NCBI GenBank assembly: GCA_014872805.1
Contig: WKFN01000016.1
Location: forward strand, 248,001 to 312,000
DNA: 64,000 nt
Source of the DNA: Opacimonas sp014872805
GTDB taxonomy: Bacteria > Pseudomonadota > Gammaproteobacteria > Enterobacterales > Alteromonadaceae
Reading direction: 5' to 3'
Part shown: positions 20,282-29,250 of the stretch, one piece after another
Layout of the letters: every line of letters starts with the position of its first letter
Numbering within the stretch: the first letter of the stretch is position 1
The notes under the pieces: generated by a model
What the model saw: only the letters and a program-made list of their open reading frames with translations
The model's database searches: none
Told to the model about the DNA's origin: nothing
Made by a program: the position numbers and the translations under genes

Positions 20282-21994
20282 ATGAAGAACCACTCAGCAC
20301 GAGGTCCATTATCAGTCATGGCTAAGCCACTTAACCTATCTGCGCTTGGAATGGCAATCTCTATGTCATTTTCAAGCCTTGCTGCAACTTACTCTGTGGT
20401 CGAGTTACCCACTGAAGAACTCGGTGTAAATGTGTTTGCGCAAACGCTTGATGAACAAGGCAATTCTGGAGTAGTAGTGCAAGACCATTACAATCCTCCA
20501 CTCGATTTTTCATTAATTAACTTTGATTCGCAAACCCTGCAAGACAACTTAACCGATATTGATGCGGCACGTGCTGGCAATCCCAATTTTGATGATTACA
20601 ACTATTTAGTGGCCCTTGCACGCAGTGGTTCTCGAGAAAATAATGTATTTGTTCAACAAATTGCTTTATATCAATCTTACCTAATCGATGGACAGATGGC
20701 ACAACGTGTGATCGGTTTTGATGAAGAACGCGATGAGACTAATGGTTTTACTTTTGGACCAGATGTCTACATTAATGATGCAATATCTCCAAGCCTTTAT
20801 GTCGGTACCAGTGAAGGCATGTTTGATAAGCTAAATTACACTAACGCAGACGATTCACAAATTACCTTTGTTTTACCAGAGTTCGAGCGTCGCGGTTTCA
20901 TTAATCTAAATGGAAACATGGTTGAGTTAACTCCTGCTGAGGCTACACTTGGCGGTGTCAGTGAAGCAAATGGGGTCAATAGCAATCGTCATGTGGTGGG
21001 GCATCAAACAATTGCGATATCGAATCAGTTTCAAGTCTTAATTGACGACTGCAACGATGAAACGGCAAGAGGCGATCAGCCTCTAGAGGCATGTTATCGC
21101 AATATTGCTCGAAATAATGCTTTAGCAACCACTAATTTTAGACAAGCAGTAAAATGGGAAGTGGACAGCTCAGGTCAAATCATCTACCAGGAAAGTTTTG
21201 CCTACCCGTTTGATTTTGTGCGTGACCCTAATGATTCCATTGAACGCATTTATTACAGTAATGCGCGGGCAATTAATGACGCGGGTACCATTGTGGGCGA
21301 AACTTCGTTTGCCGACAGCAATGGCGATATTCAAAGGTTCTTAACCGCAGCGGTATTTGCTGACGGACAAACCATTCCCTTTCTGAATGAAATCGGTCAA
21401 ACACCCAGTTCAGCTTACGATGTAAATGACAGTAATATGGTGACCGGTTTTTATTCTCGTGAGGTAAATGGCACGGTCCGTACCAAGTTTTTTTTATATG
21501 ACTTAGATGCTCAGCAAGCGACATTCCCAGATGACTTTTTCCCAGGCTCAGCTAGCTTAGGTCGCGATATAAATAACAATAATATTATCGTGGGTGAAGG
21601 CGAGGTCGAGTCGGCAAATGTGCAAAACCGTCGTCGTCATGGCTTTATATATTACGCCGATACAAGTGAGTTTATTGATTTGAACGATGCGATTGGTTGT
21701 GAAGCGCCATATACTATTGTTAGCGCGCAAGCCATTAACGATGATAACGAAATTCTTGCAAATGCATTAGTCAATCGGCAAGCACGTAATGTACGCGGTG
21801 AACTGGTCACTGACGATGATGGTCAGGCAGTTATGGTAGATAAAATTATTCCTGTACTATTAGAGCCATTAGCAGATGGCGAGGTCATTGATTGCGATGC
21901 AGAAGATAATGTTATCCCTGAGCGAAAGGGCGCATCATCGTCTCTGTGGGCTTTGTTGACTCTAGGTTTGTTAGCATTTAGACGACGCAAGTGA
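20282..21994 (+). CDS. DUF3466 family exported protein with GlyGly-CTERM-like tail
   Basis: A 570-residue secreted or surface protein. A signal peptide (to about residue 36, ...SSLAATYS) precedes a repetitive beta-rich body with HAF-like segments (INDAGTIVGETSF, DVNDSNMVTGFYS, DINNNNIIVGEGE, AINDDNEILANAL) at regular spacing, which suggests a propeller. The C-terminus is a Ser-rich stretch, a hydrophobic helix (LWALLTLGLLAF) and RRRK, the architecture recognised by rhombosortase-type processing, although the Gly-Gly pair itself is not present. It follows uup by 3 bp. The conserved position beside rmf and fabA in Alteromonadales suggests a lineage-specific surface protein; the function is unknown. 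Confidence 0.85.
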   Translation: MKNHSARGPLSVMAKPLNLSALGMAISMSFSSLAATYSVVELPTEELGVNVFAQTLDEQGNSGVVVQDHYNPPLDFSLINFDSQTLQDNLTDIDAARAGNPNFDDYNYLVALARSGSRENNVFVQQIALYQSYLIDGQMAQRVIGFDEERDETNGFTFGPDVYINDAISPSLYVGTSEGMFDKLNYTNADDSQITFVLPEFERRGFINLNGNMVELTPAEATLGGVSEANGVNSNRHVVGHQTIAISNQFQVLIDDCNDETARGDQPLEACYRNIARNNALATTNFRQAVKWEVDSSGQIIYQESFAYPFDFVRDPNDSIERIYYSNARAINDAGTIVGETSFADSNGDIQRFLTAAVFADGQTIPFLNEIGQTPSSAYDVNDSNMVTGFYSREVNGTVRTKFFLYDLDAQQATFPDDFFPGSASLGRDINNNNIIVGEGEVESANVQNRRRHGFIYYADTSEFIDLNDAIGCEAPYTIVSAQAINDDNEILANALVNRQARNVRGELVTDDDGQAVMVDKIIPVLLEPLADGEVIDCDAEDNVIPERKGASSSLWALLTLGLLAFRRRK

Positions 21995-22095
21995 ACTATT
22001 GTTATTACTGTTTTATCTAAAAATGACAGTTTTATTACAAATTGATTTATTGATTATTTATTAATCTTTTCAGTACTTTAAGGTATAACCCAAAA

Positions 22096-22165
22096 AAGAG
22101 GATAGTTTCCTCTTGCATCTCGTTTTGAACAGGCGTACTAATAATAAGGTTGAATGATATTCAAC
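22096..22165 (+). promoter_or_regulatory. rmf leader with two small inverted repeats
   Basis: The 207 bp between the DUF3466 stop and rmf holds AAGAGGA/TCCTCTT (22096-22114) and GTTGAAT/ATTCAAC around GAT (22149-22165). The first has no T-run, so it is not a clean terminator. Both could be folded parts of the rmf 5' untranslated region or operator dyads. rmf is growth-rate controlled in other gammaproteobacteria, so a structured leader is plausible. Confidence 0.35.
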
Positions 22166-22201
22166 ATACATAGTAATTCTATATCATATTGAGGTATGCC
22201 A

Positions 22202-22378
22202 ATGAAGAGACAAAAAAGGGACAAAATGGCCCGTGCACATGCAAAAGGTTATCAGGCTGGTATTGCGGGTCGCGCTAAAGAAAATTGTCCATTCACAGAA
22301 ACAGATGCACGTTCAGAATGGTTAGGCGGTTGGCGAGAGGCAGTAGAAGAGCGAATATCAACATTTGGTATGCGCTAA
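22202..22378 (+). CDS. rmf: Ribosome modulation factor
   Basis: Small basic protein that pairs 70S ribosomes into inactive 100S dimers in stationary phase. The 58 residues begin MKRQKRDKMARAHAKGYQAG, matching the E. coli RMF N-terminus, and carry the conserved GRAKENCPF and EWLGGWREA segments. An in-frame ATG six bases earlier is only one or two bases from the GAGG ribosome-binding site, so the second ATG, at normal spacing, is chosen. The gene is followed by a strong terminator and then the convergent fabA. Confidence 0.95.
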   Translation: MKRQKRDKMARAHAKGYQAGIAGRAKENCPFTETDARSEWLGGWREAVEERISTFGMR

Positions 22379-22393
22379 ACAAATTACCAACAG

Positions 22394-22420
22394 AAAAGGG
22401 AAGCGATGCTTCCCTTTTTT
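22394..22420 (+). terminator. Terminator between rmf and fabA
   Basis: AAAAGGGAAGC, a GAT loop and GCTTCCC followed by T6. The A-tract on the other side lets it work for the convergent fabA as well. Confidence 0.92.
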
Positions 22421-22440
22421 GTATATGTACGAAAGTTTTT

Positions 22441-22959
22441 TTAGAAAGCAGACGTGTCCTGGAACAAACCAACTTTCAAATCTTTAGCGGTATAAATCAC
22501 ACGCCCATCAACCGATACTTCACCATCAGCCATACCCATAAATAGCTTGCGTTTAATCACACGTTTCATCGTGATTTTGTAGCTTACTTTTTTGGCTGTC
22601 GGTAAGATTTGACCGGTGAATTTTACTTCACCTACACCTAATGCTCTACCTTTACCCGGGCCACCTGACCAACCCAAGAAAAAACCAACCAACTGCCACA
22701 TTGCGTCTAGACCTAAACATCCTGGCATGACTGGGTCACCAGGGAAGTGGCAATCAAAAAACCAAAGATCAGGAGTAATATCGAGTTCTGCTTCAATATA
22801 GCCTTTACCGTGTTCACCACCATCATCGGTAATAGATACAATGCGATCCATCATGAGCATGTTCGGGGCAGGTAATTGACTGTTACCAGGACCGAATAAT
22901 TCACCTTGACTACAAGCGAGTAATTCTTCTTTTGTATAACTGTTCTGATCTAAGGTCAT
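22441..22959 (-). CDS. fabA: 3-hydroxydecanoyl-[ACP] dehydratase/isomerase
   Basis: Introduces the double bond for anaerobic-type unsaturated fatty acid synthesis by dehydrating 3-hydroxydecanoyl-ACP and isomerising trans-2 to cis-3. The 172 residues equal E. coli FabA. The active-site His and Asp are visible in WFFDCHFPGDPVMPGCLGLDAMWQL (His near 71, Asp near 85), in a single hot-dog domain. Its start is preceded by an AAAGGAAC ribosome-binding site. It is convergent with rmf and shares the bidirectional terminator. No operator for FabR/FadR was assigned. Confidence 0.97.
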   Translation of the reverse strand: MTLDQNSYTKEELLACSQGELFGPGNSQLPAPNMLMMDRIVSITDDGGEHGKGYIEAELDITPDLWFFDCHFPGDPVMPGCLGLDAMWQLVGFFLGWSGGPGKGRALGVGEVKFTGQILPTAKKVSYKITMKRVIKRKLFMGMADGEVSVDGRVIYTAKDLKVGLFQDTSAF

Positions 22960-23098
22960 GTAAAGTTCCTTTATAAAATGCAGTGCGTAATTTATATGAC
23001 AAGGACGCTTGTGACAAGTCTGAACAGTTATCAGGTAGTTTTTACTTTTTATTTTGCTGGGGTTTGATTATCCTAGACACTTACATAAGGACCTATCT

Positions 23099-23362
23099 AT
23101 GCAACCGACAAAAAGAAAAAAGAATCCTAACGCCAATGCTGAAAAGCAAAAGCGTTTTCGCGAAAAGCAAAAAGCCCTTGGTCGCAAAATGGTACGTGGC
23201 TATGTCAGCCCGAAAGCCCTAAAATGTTACTCAGAATTAAATGATAAAACGGGTTGGTCTGATTCTGAAATCCTGTCAAATGCGTTACGCATAACCTACG
23301 CAGCGTACAAAAAAGGTCAGATACGAGTTCTAAATCAATATCTAGAAGATAATAACCTTTAA
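23099..23362 (+). CDS. Small basic protein, ribbon-helix-helix-like
   Basis: An 87-residue protein with a very basic N-terminus (about 11 Lys/Arg in the first 30 residues). A short strand (KMVRGYVSP) and two helices (ALKCYSELNDKTG, SDSEILSNALRITYAAYKKG) follow, the order of a ribbon-helix-helix DNA-binding fold. The general look is close to the LexA-regulated YbfE-type proteins, but I cannot confirm the family. The ATG at 23099 has AAGGACC at good spacing. Its stop overlaps the stop of the convergent cryptochrome-like gene by 4 bp. A local regulator is an inference only. Confidence 0.7.
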   Translation: MQPTKRKKNPNANAEKQKRFREKQKALGRKMVRGYVSPKALKCYSELNDKTGWSDSEILSNALRITYAAYKKGQIRVLNQYLEDNNL

Positions 23363-24843
23363 GAAAATGTCAGCAGACGGCGAGCTTCAGCTCTCACATC
23401 ATCACGCTCACGAAACGACCATGCTCTCTCTCGTGCGACTTTGGCTGTGTCATCGACATCAATAATGGGATTTGGATAATCAGGGGCGTCGACAGCGGGA
23501 CTGAATAGGTCATAGTTCTGCTCAACACACCAAGGTGTATGAAGTTGTTCTAAAGGCAGTTGTGCAAGCTCTGGACACCATTTTTTTATAAACACGCCCT
23601 TATCGTCCTTTTCTTCAGATTGTTTGACTGGGTTGTATAAGCGTATCGTGTGAATACCGGTCACCCCAGCTTGCATTTGAAACTGGGGGTAATGAATGCC
23701 CGGTTCAAAATCCAAAAATTGCTTCGCCAAATGATGCACTCCTAATCGCCAATCTATATTCAAATGTAGGGTCAAAAAAGACACCAACATCGCGCGCATT
23801 CTAAAATTGATATAGCCAGTGGCGATAACTGCTCGCATGTTGGCATCAATAATTGGAATACCTGTTTTGGCTTCGCACCATGCATTTAACCTTGTCGCCA
23901 CTAAGTCCTCATCCGATTCATAAGGGTATTGTTCATATGCTCGATTGCGACAGTAAAATTGCATCTGTGGCTCACACTCAAATTTTTGCAAAAAATGATC
24001 ATGCCAGTGCAAGCGAGAAATCATGGCATGGAGAGGGCGAATCCAACTTTTCGATAAACCAGATTTTTGCTCTAAAGTATATTGATACACTTGACGCAAA
24101 GACAGATTGCCCCATGCCAGGTAGGGCGAAATTCGTGAACATGAAAAACGCGCATCATGTGGGCGTGAGATGTGTTTTTGATAGTTGCGCCCGCGCTCAA
24201 CAAAAAAATCTTGAAACGTACGCCATGCCCAGGGTTCTCCACCACGTTGCATTAATGAATTAGGTTGTTTCCACGCATCATGCACATCATCTTGCAAGGG
24301 TTGAATTAACTCACTAGGAACAAACGAAATTTTTGATAAATCTGGCGTATCCAATGATGCTTGCATGACTTCATGCCAGTGTGTTTGTGAGACTTCAATC
24401 CGGTTTGGACCACGCTTGATTGTGCTATGCGGGTATTCAACCCAATCGATGTTTTGTTCACGGCAATATCGTTGCATGGCCTTATCACGAGTAAAAGTAA
24501 TATCTAGCCCAATTTCTTGATAAGAAAATATGCTCTGTATATAAAAATACTGACTTAGCCGATTGAACACACTTAGCACGTCATCGAGCGTGACTAGGAT
24601 TGATGTGTTGTGTTCATCAAGTGCTTGCTGCATGGCATGTAACGACTGATACACAAAGCGCCAATGACGTTCATCGTAATGCGGATCAGCTATAACACTA
24701 GGCTCAAAAACATACAACAATAAAGTGGGTACCCCTGTGTACTCTTGAGCTTTTAAGGGAGTGTGATCGCGTAACCTTAAATCGCGCTTATACCAGACGA
24801 CGTTTACCGAAGGCTTAGGTCCAGTTGCGGATAAAGGTGCCAT
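23359..24843 (-). CDS. Cryptochrome/photolyase family protein, atypical class
   Basis: About 494 residues with the photolyase N-terminal alpha/beta domain (VVWYKRDLRLRDHTPL) and the FAD domain (WHDHFLQKFE, GIPIIDANMRAVIATGYINFRMR, RLYNPVKQSEEKD). The segment that in CPD photolyases reads D-x-x-A-A-N-N-x-x-W-Q-W here reads FEPGIHYPQFQMQAG, so the Asn near FAD N5 and nearby Trp residues are replaced. It is therefore not a standard CPD photolyase; it may be a photoreceptor or a repair enzyme of a less-studied subclass. The start at 24843 (MAPLSA) overlaps the end of the cry-DASH gene by 29 bp, implying one transcript. Confidence 0.82.
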   Translation of the reverse strand: MAPLSATGPKPSVNVVWYKRDLRLRDHTPLKAQEYTGVPTLLLYVFEPSVIADPHYDERHWRFVYQSLHAMQQALDEHNTSILVTLDDVLSVFNRLSQYFYIQSIFSYQEIGLDITFTRDKAMQRYCREQNIDWVEYPHSTIKRGPNRIEVSQTHWHEVMQASLDTPDLSKISFVPSELIQPLQDDVHDAWKQPNSLMQRGGEPWAWRTFQDFFVERGRNYQKHISRPHDARFSCSRISPYLAWGNLSLRQVYQYTLEQKSGLSKSWIRPLHAMISRLHWHDHFLQKFECEPQMQFYCRNRAYEQYPYESDEDLVATRLNAWCEAKTGIPIIDANMRAVIATGYINFRMRAMLVSFLTLHLNIDWRLGVHHLAKQFLDFEPGIHYPQFQMQAGVTGIHTIRLYNPVKQSEEKDDKGVFIKKWCPELAQLPLEQLHTPWCVEQNYDLFSPAVDAPDYPNPIIDVDDTAKVARERAWSFRERDDVRAEARRLLTFS

Positions 24844-26086
24844 GAGGATCGTAAATATCAGTTTGTTTTTGTAAATTAAATTGTCGTAACCCGCGCGGGT
24901 CACTGCCTACGCCAGCTAAATATTGCCAATTTCCCCAATTGGCAGACGGGTCAAAATCGACCAAGATGTGCTCAAAATAGGCTGCCCCATAGCGCCAATC
25001 TTGACCTAATTCATGGATAAAACAACTCGCCACAAGCTGCCTTGCACGATTTGAAGTAAAACCGGTCAATCGTAACTGATTCATTGCAGCGTTAATGATT
25101 GGATAGGGCGTTGTGCCATTGATCCATTGTTGTAATATCTTTTTGATGTGCTTACCCGTAGGGGGTTTATCTTGGATCCCTCGATGGAAAAACATTTTTT
25201 TACCGTATTTTGCCAACTGCCATTGGAAAAATTCACGCCATAATATTTCGAAAACCAACCAATACGTTGAATCATTTGCATGATGTGATTCTTCAAAGCG
25301 TTTGACAGCCCAATATACTTGACGAGGCGATAAACACCCACAGGCCAACCACGCCGATAGCTTACTGGAGAACTCCCAGCCATCAAGGCCATTGCGCGTT
25401 TCTTTGTAGGTTAATAATGCCTTGGTATCACTCATGTAATAGTGGATTTGCTTAAGCCCAGCACTGGCGCCACCTTGCAAAAACTGTATGATGGATACTG
25501 ACGGCGGCAATGAACATTGTGGATATGCATCGCTCCAAGTACTATGACCGATAATAGGAGGAGGCAAAACCGCTGGAGCGGTAACTGGATGTGAAACTTC
25601 TGCGAATTTCTCTACCTTTTTGCGAAATGGCGTGAAGTGATCCGGCATTTCATTAAGCGTAAACGGCAAATCTGAAAAATGATATAAAGTATGACTGTTA
25701 CCCGTGACAAATCCGCAGTTGGGTAGGGCGGTTTTCAAAGCTTGCCATTGACGTTGCTCATAAACACCAGGATAACTATGCTTACCGACAACATGAATAG
25801 TGTGTTCAGCAACCAACTCCTCAATGATGCTCACTGGGTTACCTACAAAAACGTGCAAAGTTTGGCCTAATGCTTCGAGCTCCTCAGTCAAATCGCGCAA
25901 AGATTCAGCAATAAAACGCAGCCTATGATCGCCCATTGCGGTAAACCCGTATTGATTGGTGTTCAGCCATTGTTCGTCCAATACATAAATACAATGCAGC
26001 GCATCCACTCGGGACACAATTTGATTAAATGCGTTGTTATCAGCTAAGCGCAAGTCATGCTGAAACCAATATAAACCTTTGGACAT
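24815..26086 (-). CDS. Cryptochrome DASH
   Basis: A 423-residue FAD/folate flavoprotein of the cry-DASH type, which repairs cyclobutane dimers mainly in single-stranded DNA and may also signal blue light. It begins GLYWFQHDLRLADNNAF. The diagnostic C-terminal block is NWGNWQYLAGVGSDPRGLRQFNLQKQ, with the DASH-specific VGSDPR and the FAD-facing Asn in SANWGNW. It lacks the long C-terminal tail of plant members, as expected for bacteria. It is divergent from the CPD photolyase gene (56 bp between starts) and upstream of the atypical cryptochrome with overlapping reading frames. Confidence 0.88.
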   Translation of the reverse strand: MSKGLYWFQHDLRLADNNAFNQIVSRVDALHCIYVLDEQWLNTNQYGFTAMGDHRLRFIAESLRDLTEELEALGQTLHVFVGNPVSIIEELVAEHTIHVVGKHSYPGVYEQRQWQALKTALPNCGFVTGNSHTLYHFSDLPFTLNEMPDHFTPFRKKVEKFAEVSHPVTAPAVLPPPIIGHSTWSDAYPQCSLPPSVSIIQFLQGGASAGLKQIHYYMSDTKALLTYKETRNGLDGWEFSSKLSAWLACGCLSPRQVYWAVKRFEESHHANDSTYWLVFEILWREFFQWQLAKYGKKMFFHRGIQDKPPTGKHIKKILQQWINGTTPYPIINAAMNQLRLTGFTSNRARQLVASCFIHELGQDWRYGAAYFEHILVDFDPSANWGNWQYLAGVGSDPRGLRQFNLQKQTDIYDPHGTFIRNWT

Positions 26087-26142
26087 TTGGCGACCTCAAT
26101 ATTTTGCATTTTTTACTGAATTTACCGAATTTTGGTTCAACT

Positions 26143-27573
26143 ATGACAGACAGAATTACGATCCACTGGTTTAGAAACGACTTACGCATTGACGACAATC
26201 CGGCTTTGACCGCTGCGGCAAAAGCAGGACGTGTGTTACCCGTTTTTATTCACGACACCTCGCCTCCAGATTCGGCACAATTAGGTGGTGCCAGCAAATG
26301 GTGGTTGCACCATTCATTACACGCGCTCAATGCGTCCCTTGATGGCAATTTATTGGTCTTACAAGGGGAGCCGCTGCAAATATTGACGGATCTTATCAAG
26401 CAAAGCAAAGCCAATGCGATAGTATGGAATCGGAGCTATGAGCCGTGGCAAATTCAACGTGACACACATATCAAGCAAGTACTTAAAGACCGAGGACTTG
26501 AAGTACTAAGCTTCAACGGCCATTTGTTGTGGGAACCCATGAGTGTGGTCAAAAAAGACGGCACACCGTACAAAGTATTCACACCATATTATCGCAAAGG
26601 CTGTTTAGCCCAACCAGAGCCACGTTTTCCAGTGGAGGCGCCTTCACTAGAGTATGCTCAATGTAACAGTCACAGTCTTGAAATTGACGACTTAGCACTT
26701 TTACCGACCATTCCTTGGGACACACACATCAAAGCCATGTGGGAACCGGGTACGCTTGGCGCCAAAGCCAAACTCGCTCGCTATATCCAAGAAGCGTCTG
26801 GTCAATATCAAGATGCGCGGAATTTGCCATCAGTAAAAGGGACATCACAACTCTCACCGTATTTGCACTTTGGTGAGATTTCGGTCAATCAAGTGTGGTA
26901 TGCGTTAAAAGATGCGTATGCAAACGATCCTGACAATCCTCATCTTGATACATTCTTATCCGAATTGGGCTGGCGTGAGTTCAGTCATTACTTACTGTAT
27001 CACTGGCCAACCATTCCAACGGATAATTTTAATAACAAATTCGATGCGTTTCCTTGGCGGAACGATCCCAATGCACTCAAGGCATGGCAAACAGGGCAAA
27101 CAGGCGTGCCTATCGTCGATGCAGGTATGCGTGAATTATGGCAAACCGGTTATATGCACAACCGTGTGCGTATGATTGTGGGCTCATTTTTGGTCAAAAA
27201 CTTGCTCCTTGATTGGCGTGAAGGCGAGCGCTGGTTTTGGGACTGCTTGCTGGACGCAGATATGGCTGCAAATAGCGCGAGCTGGCAATGGGTTGCTGGT
27301 AGTGGAGCAGATGCAGCACCGTACTTCAGAGTATTTAATCCAGTGTTACAAGGCGAAAAATTCGATAAGCACGGCGAGTATGTGAAGCGGTATTGCCCTG
27401 AACTCAAACGTCTTCCTCCCAAATACATTCATCAACCCTGGGCAGCACCGCAAGACATTTTGCGTGCCTGTCAAATTACGTTAGGCAAGGAATATCCAAA
27501 ACCGATAGTAGACTTGAAGCAATCACGTGAACGCGCACTGGATGCATTTCAACAAATGAAGGCTGTGTCATAA
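26143..27573 (+). CDS. phrB: Deoxyribodipyrimidine photolyase (CPD photolyase)
   Basis: Light-driven repair of cyclobutane pyrimidine dimers with FADH- and an antenna chromophore. The 476-residue chain opens ITIHWFRNDLRIDDNPAL. It carries the canonical repair core GWREFSHYLLYHWP, TGYMHNRVRMIVGSFLVKN, the Asn next to FAD N5 in DMAANSASWQWVAGSGADAAPYFR, and FNPVLQGEKFD. The frame extends upstream to 26029, inside the divergent cry-DASH gene, but the ATG at 26143 gives the family N-terminus. The stop overlaps the next ATG (TAATG), so the FeS-type photolyase is coupled to it. Confidence 0.93.
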   Translation: MTDRITIHWFRNDLRIDDNPALTAAAKAGRVLPVFIHDTSPPDSAQLGGASKWWLHHSLHALNASLDGNLLVLQGEPLQILTDLIKQSKANAIVWNRSYEPWQIQRDTHIKQVLKDRGLEVLSFNGHLLWEPMSVVKKDGTPYKVFTPYYRKGCLAQPEPRFPVEAPSLEYAQCNSHSLEIDDLALLPTIPWDTHIKAMWEPGTLGAKAKLARYIQEASGQYQDARNLPSVKGTSQLSPYLHFGEISVNQVWYALKDAYANDPDNPHLDTFLSELGWREFSHYLLYHWPTIPTDNFNNKFDAFPWRNDPNALKAWQTGQTGVPIVDAGMRELWQTGYMHNRVRMIVGSFLVKNLLLDWREGERWFWDCLLDADMAANSASWQWVAGSGADAAPYFRVFNPVLQGEKFDKHGEYVKRYCPELKRLPPKYIHQPWAAPQDILRACQITLGKEYPKPIVDLKQSRERALDAFQQMKAVS

Positions 27574-29114
27574 TGGGGGCTTTACGATTAATTCTAGGCG
27601 ATCAGCTGACCCAACACATCACCGCTTTAGACGGTATCGATGAACAAAATGATGTGATATTACTTGCTGAAGTGCGTAGTGAAGCGACGTATGTCAAACA
27701 TCATAAGAAAAAAATCGCGTACCTTTTCAGTGCCATGCGGCATTTTGCACAAACATTGCGAAATCAAGGATATACGGTCCATTACACCGATTATTTGGCA
27801 GAAGATAACGCCGGCTCTCTCGCAGATGAAGTAGGATTGCGAGTTCTGCAATACCAGTGCAACGAAGTCATTTGTACATTCCCTGGTGAATATCGCGTGT
27901 TAGCAGATATGCAATCTTGGTCTGAACGTTTGTCTATGCCTGTTGATATTCGCGACGATACTCGCTTTATTGCATCAGTCGAGGATTTTGCTAATTGGGC
28001 AAGAGGCAAAAAACAACTGCGAATGGAGTTCTTTTACCGCGAAATGCGCAAAAAACTCCACTCCTTAATGACCCCAGAAGGTCAACCAGAGGGAGGCAAA
28101 TGGAATTATGATGCACAAAATCGCAAGACGCTTCCAAAAACACTCAGCGTTCCGCCCCCAACCCAGTTTGTGCCTGATGCGATCACTCAAGACGTATTAA
28201 AGTTAGTCGAAAGTGAATTTGCTGACCATTTTGGTCAGTTAGACGGATTTCACTACGCGGTAACAAGGGATGACGCCTTACAGGTATTAGAGGGCTTTAT
28301 TCACGAACGCTTAGCACTTTTCGGGGATTATCAAGACGCCATGGCGCAAGGTGAACCCTGGATGTTTCACTCACATATTGCCTTGTATTTGAATGCGGGT
28401 TTATTAACTCCGGATGAAATTGTGCAAGCGGTCGAAGCGGAATATCACGCAGGGAATGCTCCTCTAAACGCAGTTGAAGGGTTCATTCGTCAGGTCATCG
28501 GCTGGCGCGAATATGTGCGTGGTTTGTACTGGTTCAAAATGCCTGGCTATGAGAAAGAAAACTTTTTGAATGCCACTCGAGCGTTACCGGATTTTTACTG
28601 GACGGCCGATACCAAGATGAATTGTTTAAAGCAATGCGTGCAAGAAACATCAGACAATGCCTATGCACATCATATTCAACGCCTAATGGTATTGGGTAAC
28701 TTTGCCTTATTGGCGGGTCTCGCTCCTGAAGAAGTAAATAATTGGTATTTATTGGTCTATGCCGATGCGTATGAGTGGGTCGAAATGCCGAATGTCTCTG
28801 GGATGGTCTTGTTTGCCGATGGGGGCGTATTAGCCTCAAAGCCATATGCAGCGAGTGGGGCATACATCAACAAAATGTCTAACTATTGCCAAGACTGTTA
28901 TTACCAAGTCAAAGAAAAAAGCGGAGAGACAGCCTGTCCGTTCAACTATTTGTATTGGGACTTTTTAATTCGCAACCGCGAAACGCTTAGGTCAAACCAC
29001 CGGATGGGCATGATTTATAACACATTAAACAAAATGGATGAGACCAAGGTGATTCAAATTCAAGAGGATGCACATAATTTTTTGAGCAAATTGGATAATC
29101 ATGAAAAAGTCTAA
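27573..29114 (+). CDS. FeS-BCP cryptochrome/(6-4) photolyase (PhrB/CryB type)
   Basis: A 513-residue member of the bacterial (6-4) photolyase family with an iron-sulfur cluster. The N-terminus LRLILGDQLTQHITALDG is characteristic of this group. The FAD domain has GFIRQVIGWREYVRGLYW and HHIQRLMVLGNFALLAGL. The four Cys expected to hold the [4Fe-4S] cluster are visible: one in MNCLKQ and three in SNYCQDCYYQ...ETACPFNYLYWDFL near the C-terminus. Known members repair (6-4) photoproducts or act as photoreceptors (Rhodobacter CryB). It is coupled to phrB upstream, and its last 14 bp overlap the DUF2256 gene. Confidence 0.92.
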   Translation: MGALRLILGDQLTQHITALDGIDEQNDVILLAEVRSEATYVKHHKKKIAYLFSAMRHFAQTLRNQGYTVHYTDYLAEDNAGSLADEVGLRVLQYQCNEVICTFPGEYRVLADMQSWSERLSMPVDIRDDTRFIASVEDFANWARGKKQLRMEFFYREMRKKLHSLMTPEGQPEGGKWNYDAQNRKTLPKTLSVPPPTQFVPDAITQDVLKLVESEFADHFGQLDGFHYAVTRDDALQVLEGFIHERLALFGDYQDAMAQGEPWMFHSHIALYLNAGLLTPDEIVQAVEAEYHAGNAPLNAVEGFIRQVIGWREYVRGLYWFKMPGYEKENFLNATRALPDFYWTADTKMNCLKQCVQETSDNAYAHHIQRLMVLGNFALLAGLAPEEVNNWYLLVYADAYEWVEMPNVSGMVLFADGGVLASKPYAASGAYINKMSNYCQDCYYQVKEKSGETACPFNYLYWDFLIRNRETLRSNHRMGMIYNTLNKMDETKVIQIQEDAHNFLSKLDNHEKV

Positions 29115-29250
29115 TCTACCGACTAAGATGTGCCCAGTCTGCCAACGACCATTTACTTGGCGTAAAAAATGGGAGCGAGATTGGGAGCACGTGAAGTACT
29201 GCTCGAAACGGTGCATGGGAAATCGGAACAAAATCGCTAAATCTTCCTAG
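29101..29250 (+). CDS. DUF2256 family small zinc-ribbon-like protein
   Basis: A 49-residue protein beginning MKKSNLPTKM. It has two Cys pairs, CPVC (Cys11/14) and C-S-K-R-C (Cys34/38), around WRKKWERDWEHVKY, the DUF2256 signature and probably a zinc site. DUF2256 genes are often neighbours of photolyase/cryptochrome genes, as here, where the start overlaps the end of the FeS photolyase by 14 bp. Its stop overlaps the convergent REC/GGDEF pseudogene. Function unknown; a nucleic-acid or protein partner of the photolyase is only a guess. Confidence 0.85.
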   Translation: MKKSNLPTKMCPVCQRPFTWRKKWERDWEHVKYCSKRCMGNRNKIAKSS

